Source of the DNA: Pseudonocardia petroleophila
Lineage (GTDB): Bacteria; Actinomycetota; Actinomycetes; Mycobacteriales; Pseudonocardiaceae
Assembly (NCBI RefSeq): GCF_014235185.1
Contig: NZ_CP060131.1
Location: forward strand, 3,727,501 to 3,791,500
Reading direction: 5' to 3'
DNA: 64,000 bases
Positions 42,024-51,611 of the stretch are shown here, one piece after another. Numbering within the stretch: position 1 is the first letter of the stretch; the number at the start of each line of letters is the position of its first letter. Below the pieces are notes generated by a model. It ran no database searches. It saw nothing but the letters and a program-made list of their open reading frames with translations, and was not told where the DNA came from. Both the position numbers and the translations under genes were made by a program.

Positions 42024-42935
42024 ATGGCGAGTGCCGAGTCCACGTACCTCACCGACCTCTACGCCGACTGGTCGGCGCGGATGGCGGCCGATCCCGAGAT
42101 GGGTCTGCCGGCGCTGCGTGACCTGTTCGAGGAGTGGCACCTGCCCACGGTCGAGCCGGAGGGTGTGACCTACGCCGAGGTCACCGCCGGCGGCGTGCCG
42201 GCGCTGTGGTGCCGGCCGGTCGACGCCGCCGCCGACCGGGTGCTGCTCTACACCCACGGGGGCGGCTTCGTGGTCGGCTCCCGGCACAGCCACCGCAAGC
42301 TGGCAGGTCACCTGGCCCGCGCCATCGGCTGCCACGCGCTGGTCGTTGACTACCGGCGGGCCCCCGAGCACCCCTTCCCCGCCCAGCTCGACGACTGCGT
42401 GAGCGCCTACCGCTGGCTGCTCGCCGAAGGCATCGCGCCCGGTCACATCGCCACCTGCGGTGACTCGGCCGGCGGCAACCTCGCGATCAGCGTCGCGCTG
42501 CGGCTGCGCGCGGACGGGGACCCGCTCCCCGCCGCCCTCGTCCCGATGTCGCCGTGGCTCGACATGGAGCACAAGGGCGAGACGCTCGACACGAACGCCG
42601 GGTCCGACGCGCTGGTCCAACGGCCCATCCTGACGGCGATGTCGACCATGTTCCTCGGGCCGGACGGCTCGGCGGTCGACCCGCTGGCCAACCCGCTGCT
42701 GGCCGATCCCGCCGGGCTCCCCCCGATGTTCATCAACGCCGGTGGGGCGGAGACGCTGCTCGACAACGCGGTGCGCTTCGGGGAGAGCGCCCGCCGGGCG
42801 GGTGTCGACGTGACCGTCGACGTCGTTCCCGGGATGCAGCACGTGTTCCCGTTCCTGGCCGGTCGCGCCCCCGAGGCGGACCGCGCCGTCGCCGACATCG
42901 CGCAGTGGGTCCGGCCCCTGCTCGGCCTGGCCTGA
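42024..42935 (+). CDS. alpha/beta hydrolase of the hormone-sensitive lipase family
   Basis: 303 aa, ATG 42024. HGGGFVVGS oxyanion motif, GDSAGGN nucleophile motif, and a C-terminal GGAETLLDNA...GMQHVFP region holding the acid and His. These are the marks of family IV carboxylesterases. It could hydrolyse ester substrates or lactones made by the Baeyer-Villiger enzyme at 61134, but it is far from that gene. No signal peptide, so cytoplasmic. Confidence 0.9.
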   Translation: MASAESTYLTDLYADWSARMAADPEMGLPALRDLFEEWHLPTVEPEGVTYAEVTAGGVPALWCRPVDAAADRVLLYTHGGGFVVGSRHSHRKLAGHLARAIGCHALVVDYRRAPEHPFPAQLDDCVSAYRWLLAEGIAPGHIATCGDSAGGNLAISVALRLRADGDPLPAALVPMSPWLDMEHKGETLDTNAGSDALVQRPILTAMSTMFLGPDGSAVDPLANPLLADPAGLPPMFINAGGAETLLDNAVRFGESARRAGVDVTVDVVPGMQHVFPFLAGRAPEADRAVADIAQWVRPLLGLA

Positions 42936-43042
42936 CCCGCCCGTCCCCGCGGCCGGGCGACGGTCGGCGACCAGGCTGCCGCGGCCGGATCGCCCCGTCC
43001 GTCCGACGCCCACCCCGCGCGCTGATCGATCCAGGAGACCGG

Positions 43043-43843
43043 ATGCCGGACATCGTACTGTCGGTACGCAACCTCGAAGTGGTCTACAACGACGTCGCCT
43101 TGGTGCTGCGCGGGATCAGCCTGGACGTGCCGTCGGGCGCCGTCGTGGCGTTGCTCGGCGCCAACGGAGCAGGCAAGACGACCCTGCTCCGGGCGGTCAC
43201 CGGCCTGCTGCCCACGCATCGCGGGCGCATCACGAAGGGCACCGTCGCCCTCGACGGGCAGCCGATCACCGGCCTGGACGCCGCCGCGGTGGTGCGGCGC
43301 GGCATGTCGCAGGTGATGGAGGGCCGTCGGATCTTCGCCGAGCTCAGCGTGGAGGACAACCTGCGGGCCGGCGCCTACACGCGCCGCTCGCGCGTCGAGG
43401 TGGCGGCGAACCACGCCCGGGTGATGGACCTGTTCCCGGTGCTCGCCGCGCGCCGGCGGTCGACGGCGGGCTACCTCTCCGGTGGTGAGCAGCAGATGTT
43501 GGCGATCGGGCGGGCGTTGATGGCCTCGCCGAAGGTGCTGCTGCTCGACGAGCCGTCGCTGGGGCTCGCGCCGAAGGTGGTGGAGCAGGTGCGCGACATC
43601 CTCGTCACGATCAACGCGGCCGGCACCAGCGTCCTGCTCGTCGAGCAGAACGCGATGATGGCGCTGTCCATCGCCACCACCGGGTACGTGCTGGAGACCG
43701 GGAAGGTGGTGCGCGACGGCCCGGCGAGCGAGCTCCTCGCAGACGAGGACATCCGTGAGTTCTACCTCGGCTCGACGTCGGACGAGCGCGGCTCGTTCGC
43801 CGATGTGAAGAGCTACCGGCGGCGGAAGCGGTGGAGCGCATGA
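43043..43843 (+). CDS. livF: branched-chain-type ABC transporter ATPase LivF
   Basis: 266 aa, ATG 43043 after CCAGGAGA. Walker A GANGAGKTT, signature LSGGEQQ, Walker B KVLLLDEP and the VEQNAMMAL H-loop region typical of LivF. First of five importer genes. The stop overlaps the livG start (ATGA). In a catabolic region the importer may take up aromatic or other acids, not only amino acids. Confidence 0.92.
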   Translation: MPDIVLSVRNLEVVYNDVALVLRGISLDVPSGAVVALLGANGAGKTTLLRAVTGLLPTHRGRITKGTVALDGQPITGLDAAAVVRRGMSQVMEGRRIFAELSVEDNLRAGAYTRRSRVEVAANHARVMDLFPVLAARRRSTAGYLSGGEQQMLAIGRALMASPKVLLLDEPSLGLAPKVVEQVRDILVTINAAGTSVLLVEQNAMMALSIATTGYVLETGKVVRDGPASELLADEDIREFYLGSTSDERGSFADVKSYRRRKRWSA

Positions 43844-44631
43844 CCGGGGTCGGGTCCGACGCGCCGGAGCCGCTGCTCACCGTCGACGGGCTGACGCTGC
43901 GGTTCGGCGGCGTGCACGCCCTCGACGGCGTCAGCTTCACCGTCGGCTCCGGCGAACTGTTCGCCGTGATCGGGCCGAACGGCGCCGGTAAGACGTCGAT
44001 CTTCAACTGCATCAACGGCGTCTACCGGCCGCAGCAGGGCAGCATCACCCTGGACGGTGCGCGGCTGGACGGGAGCCGTCCCACGGCGATCGCGAACCGC
44101 GGGGTCGCTCGCACCTTCCAGAACATCGGTTTGTTCCCGGCGGTCAGCCTCGTGGACAACCTCATGCTCGGCCGCCACCACCTCATGCGGTCGGGATTCC
44201 TCAGCGGGATGTTGTGGTGGGGCCGCGCCCGGCGCGAGGAGCTGGAGGGGCGCGCCGCGGTCGAGCGGGTGATCGAGCTCCTCGAGCTCGAGCCGTTCCG
44301 GCACCAGCCGGCCGGCCTGCTGCCCTACGGGGTGGCCAAACGGGCCGAGCTCGCCCGGGCGCTGGCGATGGAGCCCAGGCTGGTGCTGCTCGACGAGCCG
44401 GTGGCGGGGATGAACCACGAGGAGACCGAGGACATGGCCCGCTACATCGTCGAGGTCCGCCGTGAACTGGGGCTGGCGATGATCCTCGTCGAGCACGACA
44501 TGCGCCTGGTGATGGACCTCGCGGACCGGGTGCTGGCACTCGACTTCGGCCGGGTGATCGCCACCGGGACCCCGGCGCAGGTCCAGCGCAACCCCGCGGT
44601 CGTCGAGGCATATCTGGGAGGAGCCGCGTGA
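43840..44631 (+). CDS. livG: branched-chain-type ABC transporter ATPase LivG
   Basis: 263 aa from ATG 43840 (ATGA overlap). Walker A GPNGAGKTS, GVARTFQNIGLFP with the LivG-specific ARTFQN, Walker B RLVLLDEPVAGMNHEET and LVEHDMRLVMDLADRV. The signature motif is unusual, LLPYGVAKRAELARAL in place of LSYGQQR; many LivG proteins of this group show similar change. Its stop overlaps the acyl-CoA synthetase start by 4 bases. Confidence 0.92.
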   Translation: MTGVGSDAPEPLLTVDGLTLRFGGVHALDGVSFTVGSGELFAVIGPNGAGKTSIFNCINGVYRPQQGSITLDGARLDGSRPTAIANRGVARTFQNIGLFPAVSLVDNLMLGRHHLMRSGFLSGMLWWGRARREELEGRAAVERVIELLELEPFRHQPAGLLPYGVAKRAELARALAMEPRLVLLDEPVAGMNHEETEDMARYIVEVRRELGLAMILVEHDMRLVMDLADRVLALDFGRVIATGTPAQVQRNPAVVEAYLGGAA

Positions 44632-46475
44632 GCACCGTGGAGAAGGCCGGGAACCCGCAGATCGGCACGGCGGCGCACGGGGCCGACCCGCCGCGCACCC
44701 TGCCCGCGCTGCTGCTGCGGCACGCCGTGACGCGGCCGGAGGCGGTGGCACTGCGGCACAAGGTGCGCGGCCGCTGGGTCGAGACGACCTGGTCCGGCTA
44801 CGCCCGGCGGGTCGCGGCCGTCGCCGCGAGCCTGCGGGCCCTCGGTGTCGGGCCGGGTGACCGGGTCGCCGTGCACGCGGAGAACCGGCCGGAATGGGTG
44901 ATCGCCGACCTGGCGGCCCAGGGCATCGGCGCGCAGACGGTCGGCATCTACCCGACCTCGCCCGCGAAGGAGGTGGAGTACCTGCTGCAGCACTCCGGCG
45001 CGTCCGTGCTGGTGGCCGAGGACGAGGAGCAGCTGGACAAGGCGCTCGAGGTGCGGGCCGGGCTACCGCGTCTGGAGCACCTGGTCGTGATCGACCCGAC
45101 CGGCCTGCGGGACATGACCGGGATCCAGACCTTCGACGAACTCGAGTCGTCGGACGGCGACGTGGCGGCCTACGCGGCATCGGTCGAGGCGCTCGACCCG
45201 CGGAGCACCGCGGTCATCGTCTACACCTCGGGCACGACCGGTCCGCCGAAGGGTTCGATGATCTCCCACCACAACCTGATGGTGTCCGGCGAGGCCTTCA
45301 ACGACTGGTTCGGCACCGGGCCGCGCGACGAGATCCTGTCCTACCTGCCGCTGTGTCACATCGCCGAGCGGCTGATGTCGGTGGTCCTGGCGCTGATGTC
45401 GGGATGCGTGGTCAACTTCGGTGAGGGCGGGCCGACGTTCGCCACCGACCTGCGCGACGTCCAGCCGACCGTCTTCCTCGGGGTCCCCCGGGTCTGGGAG
45501 AAGATGTTGGCGAGCGTCGAGGTCCGGATGGGCGACGCGACCCGGCTGAAGCGGACGGTCTACCGCATCGCGTCGGCCCGGTCGCGGGCGATCGCGCGGC
45601 GGCGGATGGACGGCGCGGTGACCCCCTGGGACCGGGTCGTGGCCGGCCTGTGTGACGTGCTCGTGCTCGCCGCGCTGCGCAACAAGCTGGGGCTGGCCCG
45701 GGTGCGGGTCGCCATGTCGGGTGCGGCTCCGGTCGCCCCGCAGGTGCTGGAGTTCTTCTGGTCCATCGGTGTCCCGGTGCGCGAGGGATACGGCCAGACC
45801 GAGTGCAGCGGCCCGTGCACGCTCACCCCGATGGACGACGTGCGGCTGGGCACCGTCGGCGTCGCGCTGCCGGGGGTGGAACTGCGGATCGCCGAGGACG
45901 GCGAGGTGCTGATCCGCTGGGAGGGTGTGTTCCGGGGCTACCTCGACGACCCCGACGCCACCGCGGCCGCCGTCGACCCCGACGGCTGGCTGCACACCGG
46001 CGACGTCGGCGAGCTCGACGGGGACGGTCACCTGAAGATCACCGACCGGAAGAAGGACATCATCATCACCGCCGGCGGCAAGAACATCTCGCCGAGTGAG
46101 ATCGAGAACCGGCTGAAGGTGTCGCAGCACATCCGCGAGGCGGTCGTGATCGGCGACGGTCGCAAGTACCTCGTCGCGTTGATCGGCATCGAGGGGGACA
46201 CCGTCGGGGACTGGGCGAGCCGCCGGGGCATCGCCTACACGACCTATGCCGACCTGTCCGGCAAGCCGGAGGTGGTCGAGCTGGTCCAGGGTGTGGTGAA
46301 CGAGGTCAACACCGAGTTCGCGCAGGTAGAGACGATCAAGAAGTTCCGGCTGATGACCAAGGAGCTCGACCACGAGGACGGCGAGCTGACCGCGACGCAG
46401 AAGGTGAAGCGCGTCTCGCTCGCCCGCATCCTCGCCGCGGACATCGAGGCCATGTACGCCGGAGGTGCGTCGTGA
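44628..46475 (+). CDS. long-chain-type AMP-forming acyl-CoA synthetase inside the importer operon
   Basis: 615 aa, GTG 44628 in a GTGA overlap. Long FadD form with YTSGTTGPPKGSMISHHNL, GYGQTECSGPCTL, WLHTGDVGELDGDGHLKITDR and GKNISPSEIENRL. Residues about 100-120 of extra C-terminal domain continue to LARILAADIEAMYAG. It is coupled both to livG and livH, so import and CoA activation of the substrate are probably co-made, a vectorial acylation idea. The fatty or aryl acid used is unknown. Confidence 0.9.
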   Translation: MSTVEKAGNPQIGTAAHGADPPRTLPALLLRHAVTRPEAVALRHKVRGRWVETTWSGYARRVAAVAASLRALGVGPGDRVAVHAENRPEWVIADLAAQGIGAQTVGIYPTSPAKEVEYLLQHSGASVLVAEDEEQLDKALEVRAGLPRLEHLVVIDPTGLRDMTGIQTFDELESSDGDVAAYAASVEALDPRSTAVIVYTSGTTGPPKGSMISHHNLMVSGEAFNDWFGTGPRDEILSYLPLCHIAERLMSVVLALMSGCVVNFGEGGPTFATDLRDVQPTVFLGVPRVWEKMLASVEVRMGDATRLKRTVYRIASARSRAIARRRMDGAVTPWDRVVAGLCDVLVLAALRNKLGLARVRVAMSGAAPVAPQVLEFFWSIGVPVREGYGQTECSGPCTLTPMDDVRLGTVGVALPGVELRIAEDGEVLIRWEGVFRGYLDDPDATAAAVDPDGWLHTGDVGELDGDGHLKITDRKKDIIITAGGKNISPSEIENRLKVSQHIREAVVIGDGRKYLVALIGIEGDTVGDWASRRGIAYTTYADLSGKPEVVELVQGVVNEVNTEFAQVETIKKFRLMTKELDHEDGELTATQKVKRVSLARILAADIEAMYAGGAS

Positions 46476-47368
46476 CCGGCCTGCTGCAGAACCTGTTCGC
46501 CGGGTTCTCGCTCGGCGCCACCTACGCCCTGATCGCCCTCGGGTTCGTGATCATCTACAAGGCGACCGGCGTGATCAACTTCGCGCAGGGGGGGTTGCTC
46601 GCCCTCGGCGCCTACCTGGGTTACGCCTTCACCGACAGCGTCGGCGTGGGGTTCGCCGTGGCGATCGTGCTCGCCTGCGTCAGCACCGCGCTGTTCGGGG
46701 CCGCGTTCCAGCGCGTCGTGCTCACCCGGATGGTCGGGCAGCCGCCGTTCGCCGTCGTCATGATCACCATCGGCCTGCTGTTCGTGATCGACCCGCTGAT
46801 CACCGCCATCTGGGGTTTCGACCAGTTGCTGCTGACCAACCCGTGGAACGTGCTCAGCCTGGACGCGGGCGGGGTCGTGTTCGGCCTCCGTGACCTGTGG
46901 ACCATCGGCATCACCGCGGCGGTCGTCACCGCGTTCTTCCTGTTCTTCCGCTTCTCGCGGCTGGGCGTGGCGATGCGGGCGACCGCGTTCGACCCGGAGG
47001 CGGCCATCGCGCACGGCATCAGCGCCCGGCGGGTCTTCGCGGCGTCCTGGGCGATCTCCGCGGCGCTCGCCGCGCTGGCCGGGATCACCCTGGCCGCCGG
47101 GCCGGGCGGGCTCTCCCCGTCGATCGGGGCGATCGCGCTGACCGCGTTCCCGGCCATGATCGTCGGCGGTCTGGACTCGCCGGCGGGAGCCGTACTGGGC
47201 GGGTTGGTGATCGGCCTGGCCGAGTCGCTCACCCGGGGCTACCAGGACCTGTTCTTCGCCTGGGCCGGTCCGAACGTCTCGTCGATCGTCCCCTACGTGA
47301 TCATGATCGTGATCCTGCTGGTGCGTCCCTACGGCCTGTTCGGTACACCCGAGATCCGGAGGATCTGA
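46472..47368 (+). CDS. livH: branched-chain-type ABC transporter permease LivH
   Basis: 298 aa, GTG 46472 overlapping the synthetase stop. Multiple hydrophobic helices, with GVINFAQGGLLALGAYLGY near the N-terminus and the LivH hallmark LAGITLAAGPGGLSPSIG and GLDSPAGAVLGGLVIGLAES. Inner-membrane channel of the importer. The stop touches the livM start. Confidence 0.93.
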   Translation: MTGLLQNLFAGFSLGATYALIALGFVIIYKATGVINFAQGGLLALGAYLGYAFTDSVGVGFAVAIVLACVSTALFGAAFQRVVLTRMVGQPPFAVVMITIGLLFVIDPLITAIWGFDQLLLTNPWNVLSLDAGGVVFGLRDLWTIGITAAVVTAFFLFFRFSRLGVAMRATAFDPEAAIAHGISARRVFAASWAISAALAALAGITLAAGPGGLSPSIGAIALTAFPAMIVGGLDSPAGAVLGGLVIGLAESLTRGYQDLFFAWAGPNVSSIVPYVIMIVILLVRPYGLFGTPEIRRI

Positions 47369-48567
47369 TGGCCAGCCCCCCGGAGACCGCGCCCGCGTCG
47401 GACCGGTCCGCGACACCCCCCACGCCGGCCCGCCTCCCGGTGCCCTCGGCCGCGAGGGCCGCCGAACGGGGAGGGCGCCCACACCGCAGGCTCTCCCGCA
47501 GCTACGCCCAGGACCTGCGGCTGTTCCACACGCGGGGCTCGAAGGTCGGACTCGCGCTGCTGCTCACCGGCTACCTGGTGTTCCCCACGGTGGTGCAGGA
47601 CGACTTCTGGCTGTCGGTGCTGATCTACTCGGGGGTGACCGCCATCGGGGCGACCGGCCTCAACCTGCTCACCGGGTTCTGCGGCCAGGTCTCGCTCGGG
47701 CACGCCTTCTTCGTCGGTGCCGGCGCGTACTGCGCCGCGGTGTTCGGCGGTGACCTCGGGCTGCCGCTGCCGTTGTGGCTGCTCGGCGCGGCCGTCGTCG
47801 GGGCGATCGTCGGTGCGCTGGTCGGCCCGTTCGCGCTGCGGCTGCGCGGGCTCTACCTGGCCATCGTCACGCTCGGCCTGGTCTTCGTCGGCGCCCACCT
47901 CTGGCGCAACCTGACCCCGTTGACCGGAGGCAACTTCGGCACCTCGATCACGGCGGACGTCTCCATCGGTCCGTTCGACCTCGACGACCTGTCGTTGTTC
48001 GGTGAGCAGTTCTCGCGCAACCAGGGCTGGTTCTGGCTGGTCTGGGGCCTGGTGCTGGTGACGACGTTGCTGACCAGGAACCTCATGCGGACCAGGGCCG
48101 GCCGGGCGATGCAGGCGGTGCGCGACCGGGACGTGGCGGCCGAGGTGATCGGGGTGTCCGCCGGACGCTACAAGATCGGCACGTTCGCGGTGTCGAGCGC
48201 CATCGCCGCCGTCGCCGGGTCGCTCTTCGGGGCCTACCAGCAGTTCATCAGCCCCGAGGAATGGGGTCTGATCCTGTCGGTCCAGTACATCGCCGTGATC
48301 ATCGTCGGCGGGATGGGGACCGTCATGGGACCGATCCTGGGCGCCCTGTTCGTCGGGGCCCTCCCGGCGCTGATCGACCGGTACTCCGACGTGATCCCCG
48401 GGGTGTCCGACGGTGTCGGCAGCGACGGCTTCATCAGCGTCTCCGCGCTCAACCAGGCCGTGTTCGGCCTGCTCATCGTGGTCTTCCTGGTCGTGGAGCC
48501 GCGGGGGCTGGCCGGGATCTGGTTGCGGGTCAAGGCGTACTTCACGTCCTGGCCCTTCTCCTACTGA
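47368..48567 (+). CDS. livM: branched-chain-type ABC transporter permease LivM
   Basis: 399 aa, ATG 47368 with GGAGGA upstream. A Pro/Ala/Arg-rich cytoplasmic N-terminus of about 60 residues precedes the membrane helices; LNLLTGFCGQVSLGHAFFVG, LRLRGLYLAIVTLGLVF and VGGMGTVMGPILGALFVGAL are LivM marks. Second channel subunit. The long N-terminus is more than typical and of unknown use. Confidence 0.92.
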   Translation: MASPPETAPASDRSATPPTPARLPVPSAARAAERGGRPHRRLSRSYAQDLRLFHTRGSKVGLALLLTGYLVFPTVVQDDFWLSVLIYSGVTAIGATGLNLLTGFCGQVSLGHAFFVGAGAYCAAVFGGDLGLPLPLWLLGAAVVGAIVGALVGPFALRLRGLYLAIVTLGLVFVGAHLWRNLTPLTGGNFGTSITADVSIGPFDLDDLSLFGEQFSRNQGWFWLVWGLVLVTTLLTRNLMRTRAGRAMQAVRDRDVAAEVIGVSAGRYKIGTFAVSSAIAAVAGSLFGAYQQFISPEEWGLILSVQYIAVIIVGGMGTVMGPILGALFVGALPALIDRYSDVIPGVSDGVGSDGFISVSALNQAVFGLLIVVFLVVEPRGLAGIWLRVKAYFTSWPFSY

Positions 48568-48595
48568 TCTGTGCTCCGCCGACAAGGAGGTTCGC

Positions 48596-49879
48596 ATGTG
48601 GTACCGACGATCACGGGTGATCGCGACGGTGAGCGTCGTCGCGCTCGCCGCGCTGGCCGGATGTGGTGGCGCGGGGGGTGACGCGGCCGACGGGGGGGAG
48701 ACGGTGGCCGGCCAGCCGGCCGTCACCGCCGGCTTCGACGGGACGACGATCCGGCTGGGCGCGATCTCGACGCTGACCGGGCCGGTGGCGGTGGCCGGAA
48801 CGCCGTTGACCGCGGGGAACCAGGTGTGGTTCGACCACATCAACGCGACCGGCGGTATCGCGGGCAGGTATCCCGTCGAGCTCGTGGTGGAGGACAACCA
48901 GTACAAGCCCGACGTCACCGTCCAGCAGTACCAGAAGATCAAGAACGACGTCGTGGCGTTCACCCAGATCCTCGGCACCCCGTCGGTGCTGGCGGTCCTG
49001 CCGCAGCTCGCGGCGGACGGGGCGCTGGCCTCGCCCGCGTCCTTCGACGCGACCTGGGTGCGGCAGGAGAACCTGCTGCCGGTGGGCGGTCCGTACCAGG
49101 TCCAGGCGATCAACGCTGTCGACCACTACCTGCGCAACGGCGGCAGCCCGACCGACACGCTCTGCAGCATGATCCAGGACGACGCGTTCGGCGAAGCGGG
49201 CCAGCAGGGACTGGACCACATCGCGGCGAGCCGGGGTCTGAGCTACGCGACGACCCAGCGCTTCAGCGTCGGCACGAACGACCACACCGGGGCGATCGGC
49301 GCGTTGAGCAGCGCAGGCTGTGACATGGTCTTCCTCGGCGCCACCCCGTCGGACGCCGCCAAGATCTGGGGCGCCGCCGCGCAGGTGAACTTCCCGGGCC
49401 TGTGGTACGGCCAGTCACCGAGCTGGTCGGGCAGCTTCACCGGCCTGCCGTTCGCGGACTACCTGGTCAGCAACGTGCGGATCGCATTGGAGGGCACGGA
49501 GTGGGGCGACCCGACCATTCCGGGAATGGTCGACATGGTGGAGCGGGCCGGCATGTACGCCCCCGACCAGAGCCCGGACACGTTCTTCATACTCGGCTAC
49601 AACCTGGCCCGGGCCATGACGGCGGTCCTGGAGGAGGCGGTAGCACGCGGTGACCTGAGCCGCGAGGGGATCCTGGCCGCGTCCAACGGCCTGGGCACCG
49701 TCGGCTTCGACGGGCTCAGCGGCGACTACGGATACGGACCCGCCGCGGACCGGACGCCCCCCCGGACGTCCACGATCTACGCCGTGGACCTCGCCAAGCC
49801 GCTGGGTCTCGCGGTGCTGGAGTACGACTTCACCAGCCCGGAGGCCGAGTCCTTCGAGATCGTGGCGGCCGACCTGTAG
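48596..49879 (+). CDS. livK: substrate-binding lipoprotein of the Liv-type importer
   Basis: 427 aa, ATG 48596 with AAGGAGG. A lipoprotein signal peptide ends at LAGC (Cys23) after a hydrophobic stretch. The mature part is a type I periplasmic-binding fold: IRLGAISTLTGPVAVAG, VWFDHINATGGIAG, VELVVEDNQYKPDVTVQQYQ, and AGCDMVFLGATPSDAAKIWG. Such proteins bind amino acids but also aromatic acids in catabolic clusters. It is last in the importer operon, followed by a strong hairpin. Confidence 0.92.
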   Translation: MWYRRSRVIATVSVVALAALAGCGGAGGDAADGGETVAGQPAVTAGFDGTTIRLGAISTLTGPVAVAGTPLTAGNQVWFDHINATGGIAGRYPVELVVEDNQYKPDVTVQQYQKIKNDVVAFTQILGTPSVLAVLPQLAADGALASPASFDATWVRQENLLPVGGPYQVQAINAVDHYLRNGGSPTDTLCSMIQDDAFGEAGQQGLDHIAASRGLSYATTQRFSVGTNDHTGAIGALSSAGCDMVFLGATPSDAAKIWGAAAQVNFPGLWYGQSPSWSGSFTGLPFADYLVSNVRIALEGTEWGDPTIPGMVDMVERAGMYAPDQSPDTFFILGYNLARAMTAVLEEAVARGDLSREGILAASNGLGTVGFDGLSGDYGYGPAADRTPPRTSTIYAVDLAKPLGLAVLEYDFTSPEAESFEIVAADL

Positions 49880-49888
49880 GCGGCAGCC

Positions 49889-49919
49889 GGGTCCGGACCC
49901 CGAACCGGGGTCCGGACCC
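49889..49919. terminator. bidirectional terminator hairpin
   Basis: Perfect 14-bp arms (49889-49902 and 49906-49919) with a 3-base AAC loop, starting 10 bp after the livK stop and ending 8 bp before the convergent thiolase stop. Position between convergent operons and stem strength support a two-way terminator, though without a U-run. Confidence 0.75.
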
Positions 49920-49926
49920 GCGCCGG

Positions 49927-51081
49927 TCAGCCGACCAGCTCGACGACGGTCGCGTTGGCCATCCCGCCACCCTCGCACATGGTCTGCAGCCCGTAGCGGA
50001 TGCCGCGGTCGCGCATGTGGTGGACCAGGCGGGTCATCAGGATGGCACCGGACGCACCGAGCGGGTGCCCGACGGCGATCGCCCCGCCGAGCGGGTTGAC
50101 CCGCTCGGGATCGGCGCCGGTCTCGGCCAGCCAGGCCAGCGGGATCGGGGCGAACGCCTCGTTGACCTCGAAGGCGCCGATGTCGTCGATCGACAGCCCG
50201 GCCCGGCCGAGCACCTTCGCGGTGGCCGGGATCGGCCCGGTGAGCATCATGACCGGGTCCGCCCCACCCACGGCCCCGGAGTGGTAGCGGGCGATCGGGG
50301 TGAGCCCCAGCTCGCCCGCCCGGGTCGGGGTGGTGACCAGCAGGGCGGCCGCGCCGTCGGAGATCTGGGAGGCGTTGCCGGCGTGGATCACGCCGCCGGC
50401 GTCGAACGACGGCGTCAGCGCCCCGAGCTTCTCCGCGGTCGTGCCCCGGCGCAACCCTTCGTCGACGGTGTGCCCGGGAGCCTCCGGGATCGTGACGAGC
50501 TGGCCGTCGAACGCGCCGGAGTCGATGGCGGCCGCGGCCCGGGCATGGCTGAGCGCGGAGAACTCGTCGAGCACGGAGCGGGTGAGGCCCCACTTCGCGG
50601 CGATCAGCTCGGCGCCACGGCCCTGGTGGAAGGTCCCGCCCCCGAGCTCGGTCTCATAGCGGCCCAGCAGCCGAGGGCCGTAGGGCAGGCCGACGTCCCG
50701 CCCGGCACCTAGCGGAACCCGGCTCATCGACTCCACCCCGCCCGCCACGACGAGGTCGTACTGGCCCGACATCACCATGCCGGCCGCGAAGTCGAGTGCC
50801 TGCTGGCTCGAGCCGCAGGCCCGGTTGACCGTCGTGCCCGGAACCGTCTCGGGCCAGCCGGCCGCCAGCACGGCCGAGCGGGCGGGGTTCGCGGACTGGT
50901 CACCCACCTGGCTGACGCAGCCCCACACGACGTCGTCGACGAGCGCGGGGTCGATGCCGGTCCGCGCGGCGAGGGCCTCGAGCACCCTCGCTGCGAGGTC
51001 GACGGGGTGCACCCCCGCGAGCGCGCCGCCGCGCTTGCCGATCGGCGTGCGGACGGCCTCGACGATCACTGCTTCGGGCAT
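49927..51081 (-). CDS. acetyl-CoA acetyltransferase (classical thiolase)
   Basis: 384 aa, ATG 51081 after AAGGAGG. It keeps all thiolase residues: NRACGSSQQAL with the nucleophilic Cys near 89, EAFAPIPLAWLAE-type NEAFAPI, and GGAIAVGHPLGASGA, plus a closing CEGGGMANATV with the second Cys. It cleaves 3-oxoacyl-CoA in beta-oxidation. It lies 98 bp downstream of the DUF35 gene on the same strand, so it may have its own promoter. Confidence 0.93.
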   Translation of the reverse strand: MPEAVIVEAVRTPIGKRGGALAGVHPVDLAARVLEALAARTGIDPALVDDVVWGCVSQVGDQSANPARSAVLAAGWPETVPGTTVNRACGSSQQALDFAAGMVMSGQYDLVVAGGVESMSRVPLGAGRDVGLPYGPRLLGRYETELGGGTFHQGRGAELIAAKWGLTRSVLDEFSALSHARAAAAIDSGAFDGQLVTIPEAPGHTVDEGLRRGTTAEKLGALTPSFDAGGVIHAGNASQISDGAAALLVTTPTRAGELGLTPIARYHSGAVGGADPVMMLTGPIPATAKVLGRAGLSIDDIGAFEVNEAFAPIPLAWLAETGADPERVNPLGGAIAVGHPLGASGAILMTRLVHHMRDRGIRYGLQTMCEGGGMANATVVELVG

Positions 51082-51179
51082 GCCGACCTCCTTGTCGCTG
51101 GACCTGATGGTTCCGCCTAATCATCATGAGGATAACCCGACTGGCTCCGCGGGTGAACAGTGCTCGCCGCGGTGGCCGG

Positions 51180-51611
51180 TCAGTCCTCGAACAGCTCGCT
51201 GACCGGCAGCGACACCCCGGGCGCCACCTGGTCGAAGGCGATCCTCGCCCGCAGGTCGACCCGGGGCGCCATATCGCCGCGCACGTTCGTGACCAGCGTG
51301 ACGCCCGGCACGTGCACGAACTTGACCAGCACGATGTGCCGGGCCTGCTCGCCGTCCTCGCCGGGGACGAAGCTGCGCCGCAGCGTGGTGTGGCTGAACA
51401 CGTAGCCCTCCCGGCGGACTTCGTCCCACTCGAAGGCCATCGCCCGGCAGGCCGGGCACATCGCCTGGGGATACCACTGGTACCGACCGCACGCCGTGCA
51501 GCGCGGGAAGACCAGACGCCCCTCGCGGGCGGCGGCCCAGAACGCCTCGAGGATCGGCCAGGTGATGTCGGGGAGCCAGGGCCCGGAGTCCGGCGCGGTG
51601 GTGGCGCTCAT
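51180..51611 (-). CDS. DUF35 OB-fold/zinc-ribbon protein (third copy)
   Basis: 143 aa, ATG 51611 overlapping the thiolase-like stop (ATGA). N-terminal helix PILEAFWAAAREGRL, zinc ribbon CTACGRYQWYPQAMCPAC, then OB-fold YVFSHTTLRRSFVPGEDGEQ. Expected partner of the Cys-less thiolase upstream in a CoA aldolase. Sequence differs clearly from the copies at 17949 and 28688. Confidence 0.9.
   Translation of the reverse strand: MSATTAPDSGPWLPDITWPILEAFWAAAREGRLVFPRCTACGRYQWYPQAMCPACRAMAFEWDEVRREGYVFSHTTLRRSFVPGEDGEQARHIVLVKFVHVPGVTLVTNVRGDMAPRVDLRARIAFDQVAPGVSLPVSELFED

Noticed and set aside
51121-51129. TCATCATGA dyad upstream of the classical thiolase as an operator
   Set aside because: Only 4-bp arms and no second copy near related genes.
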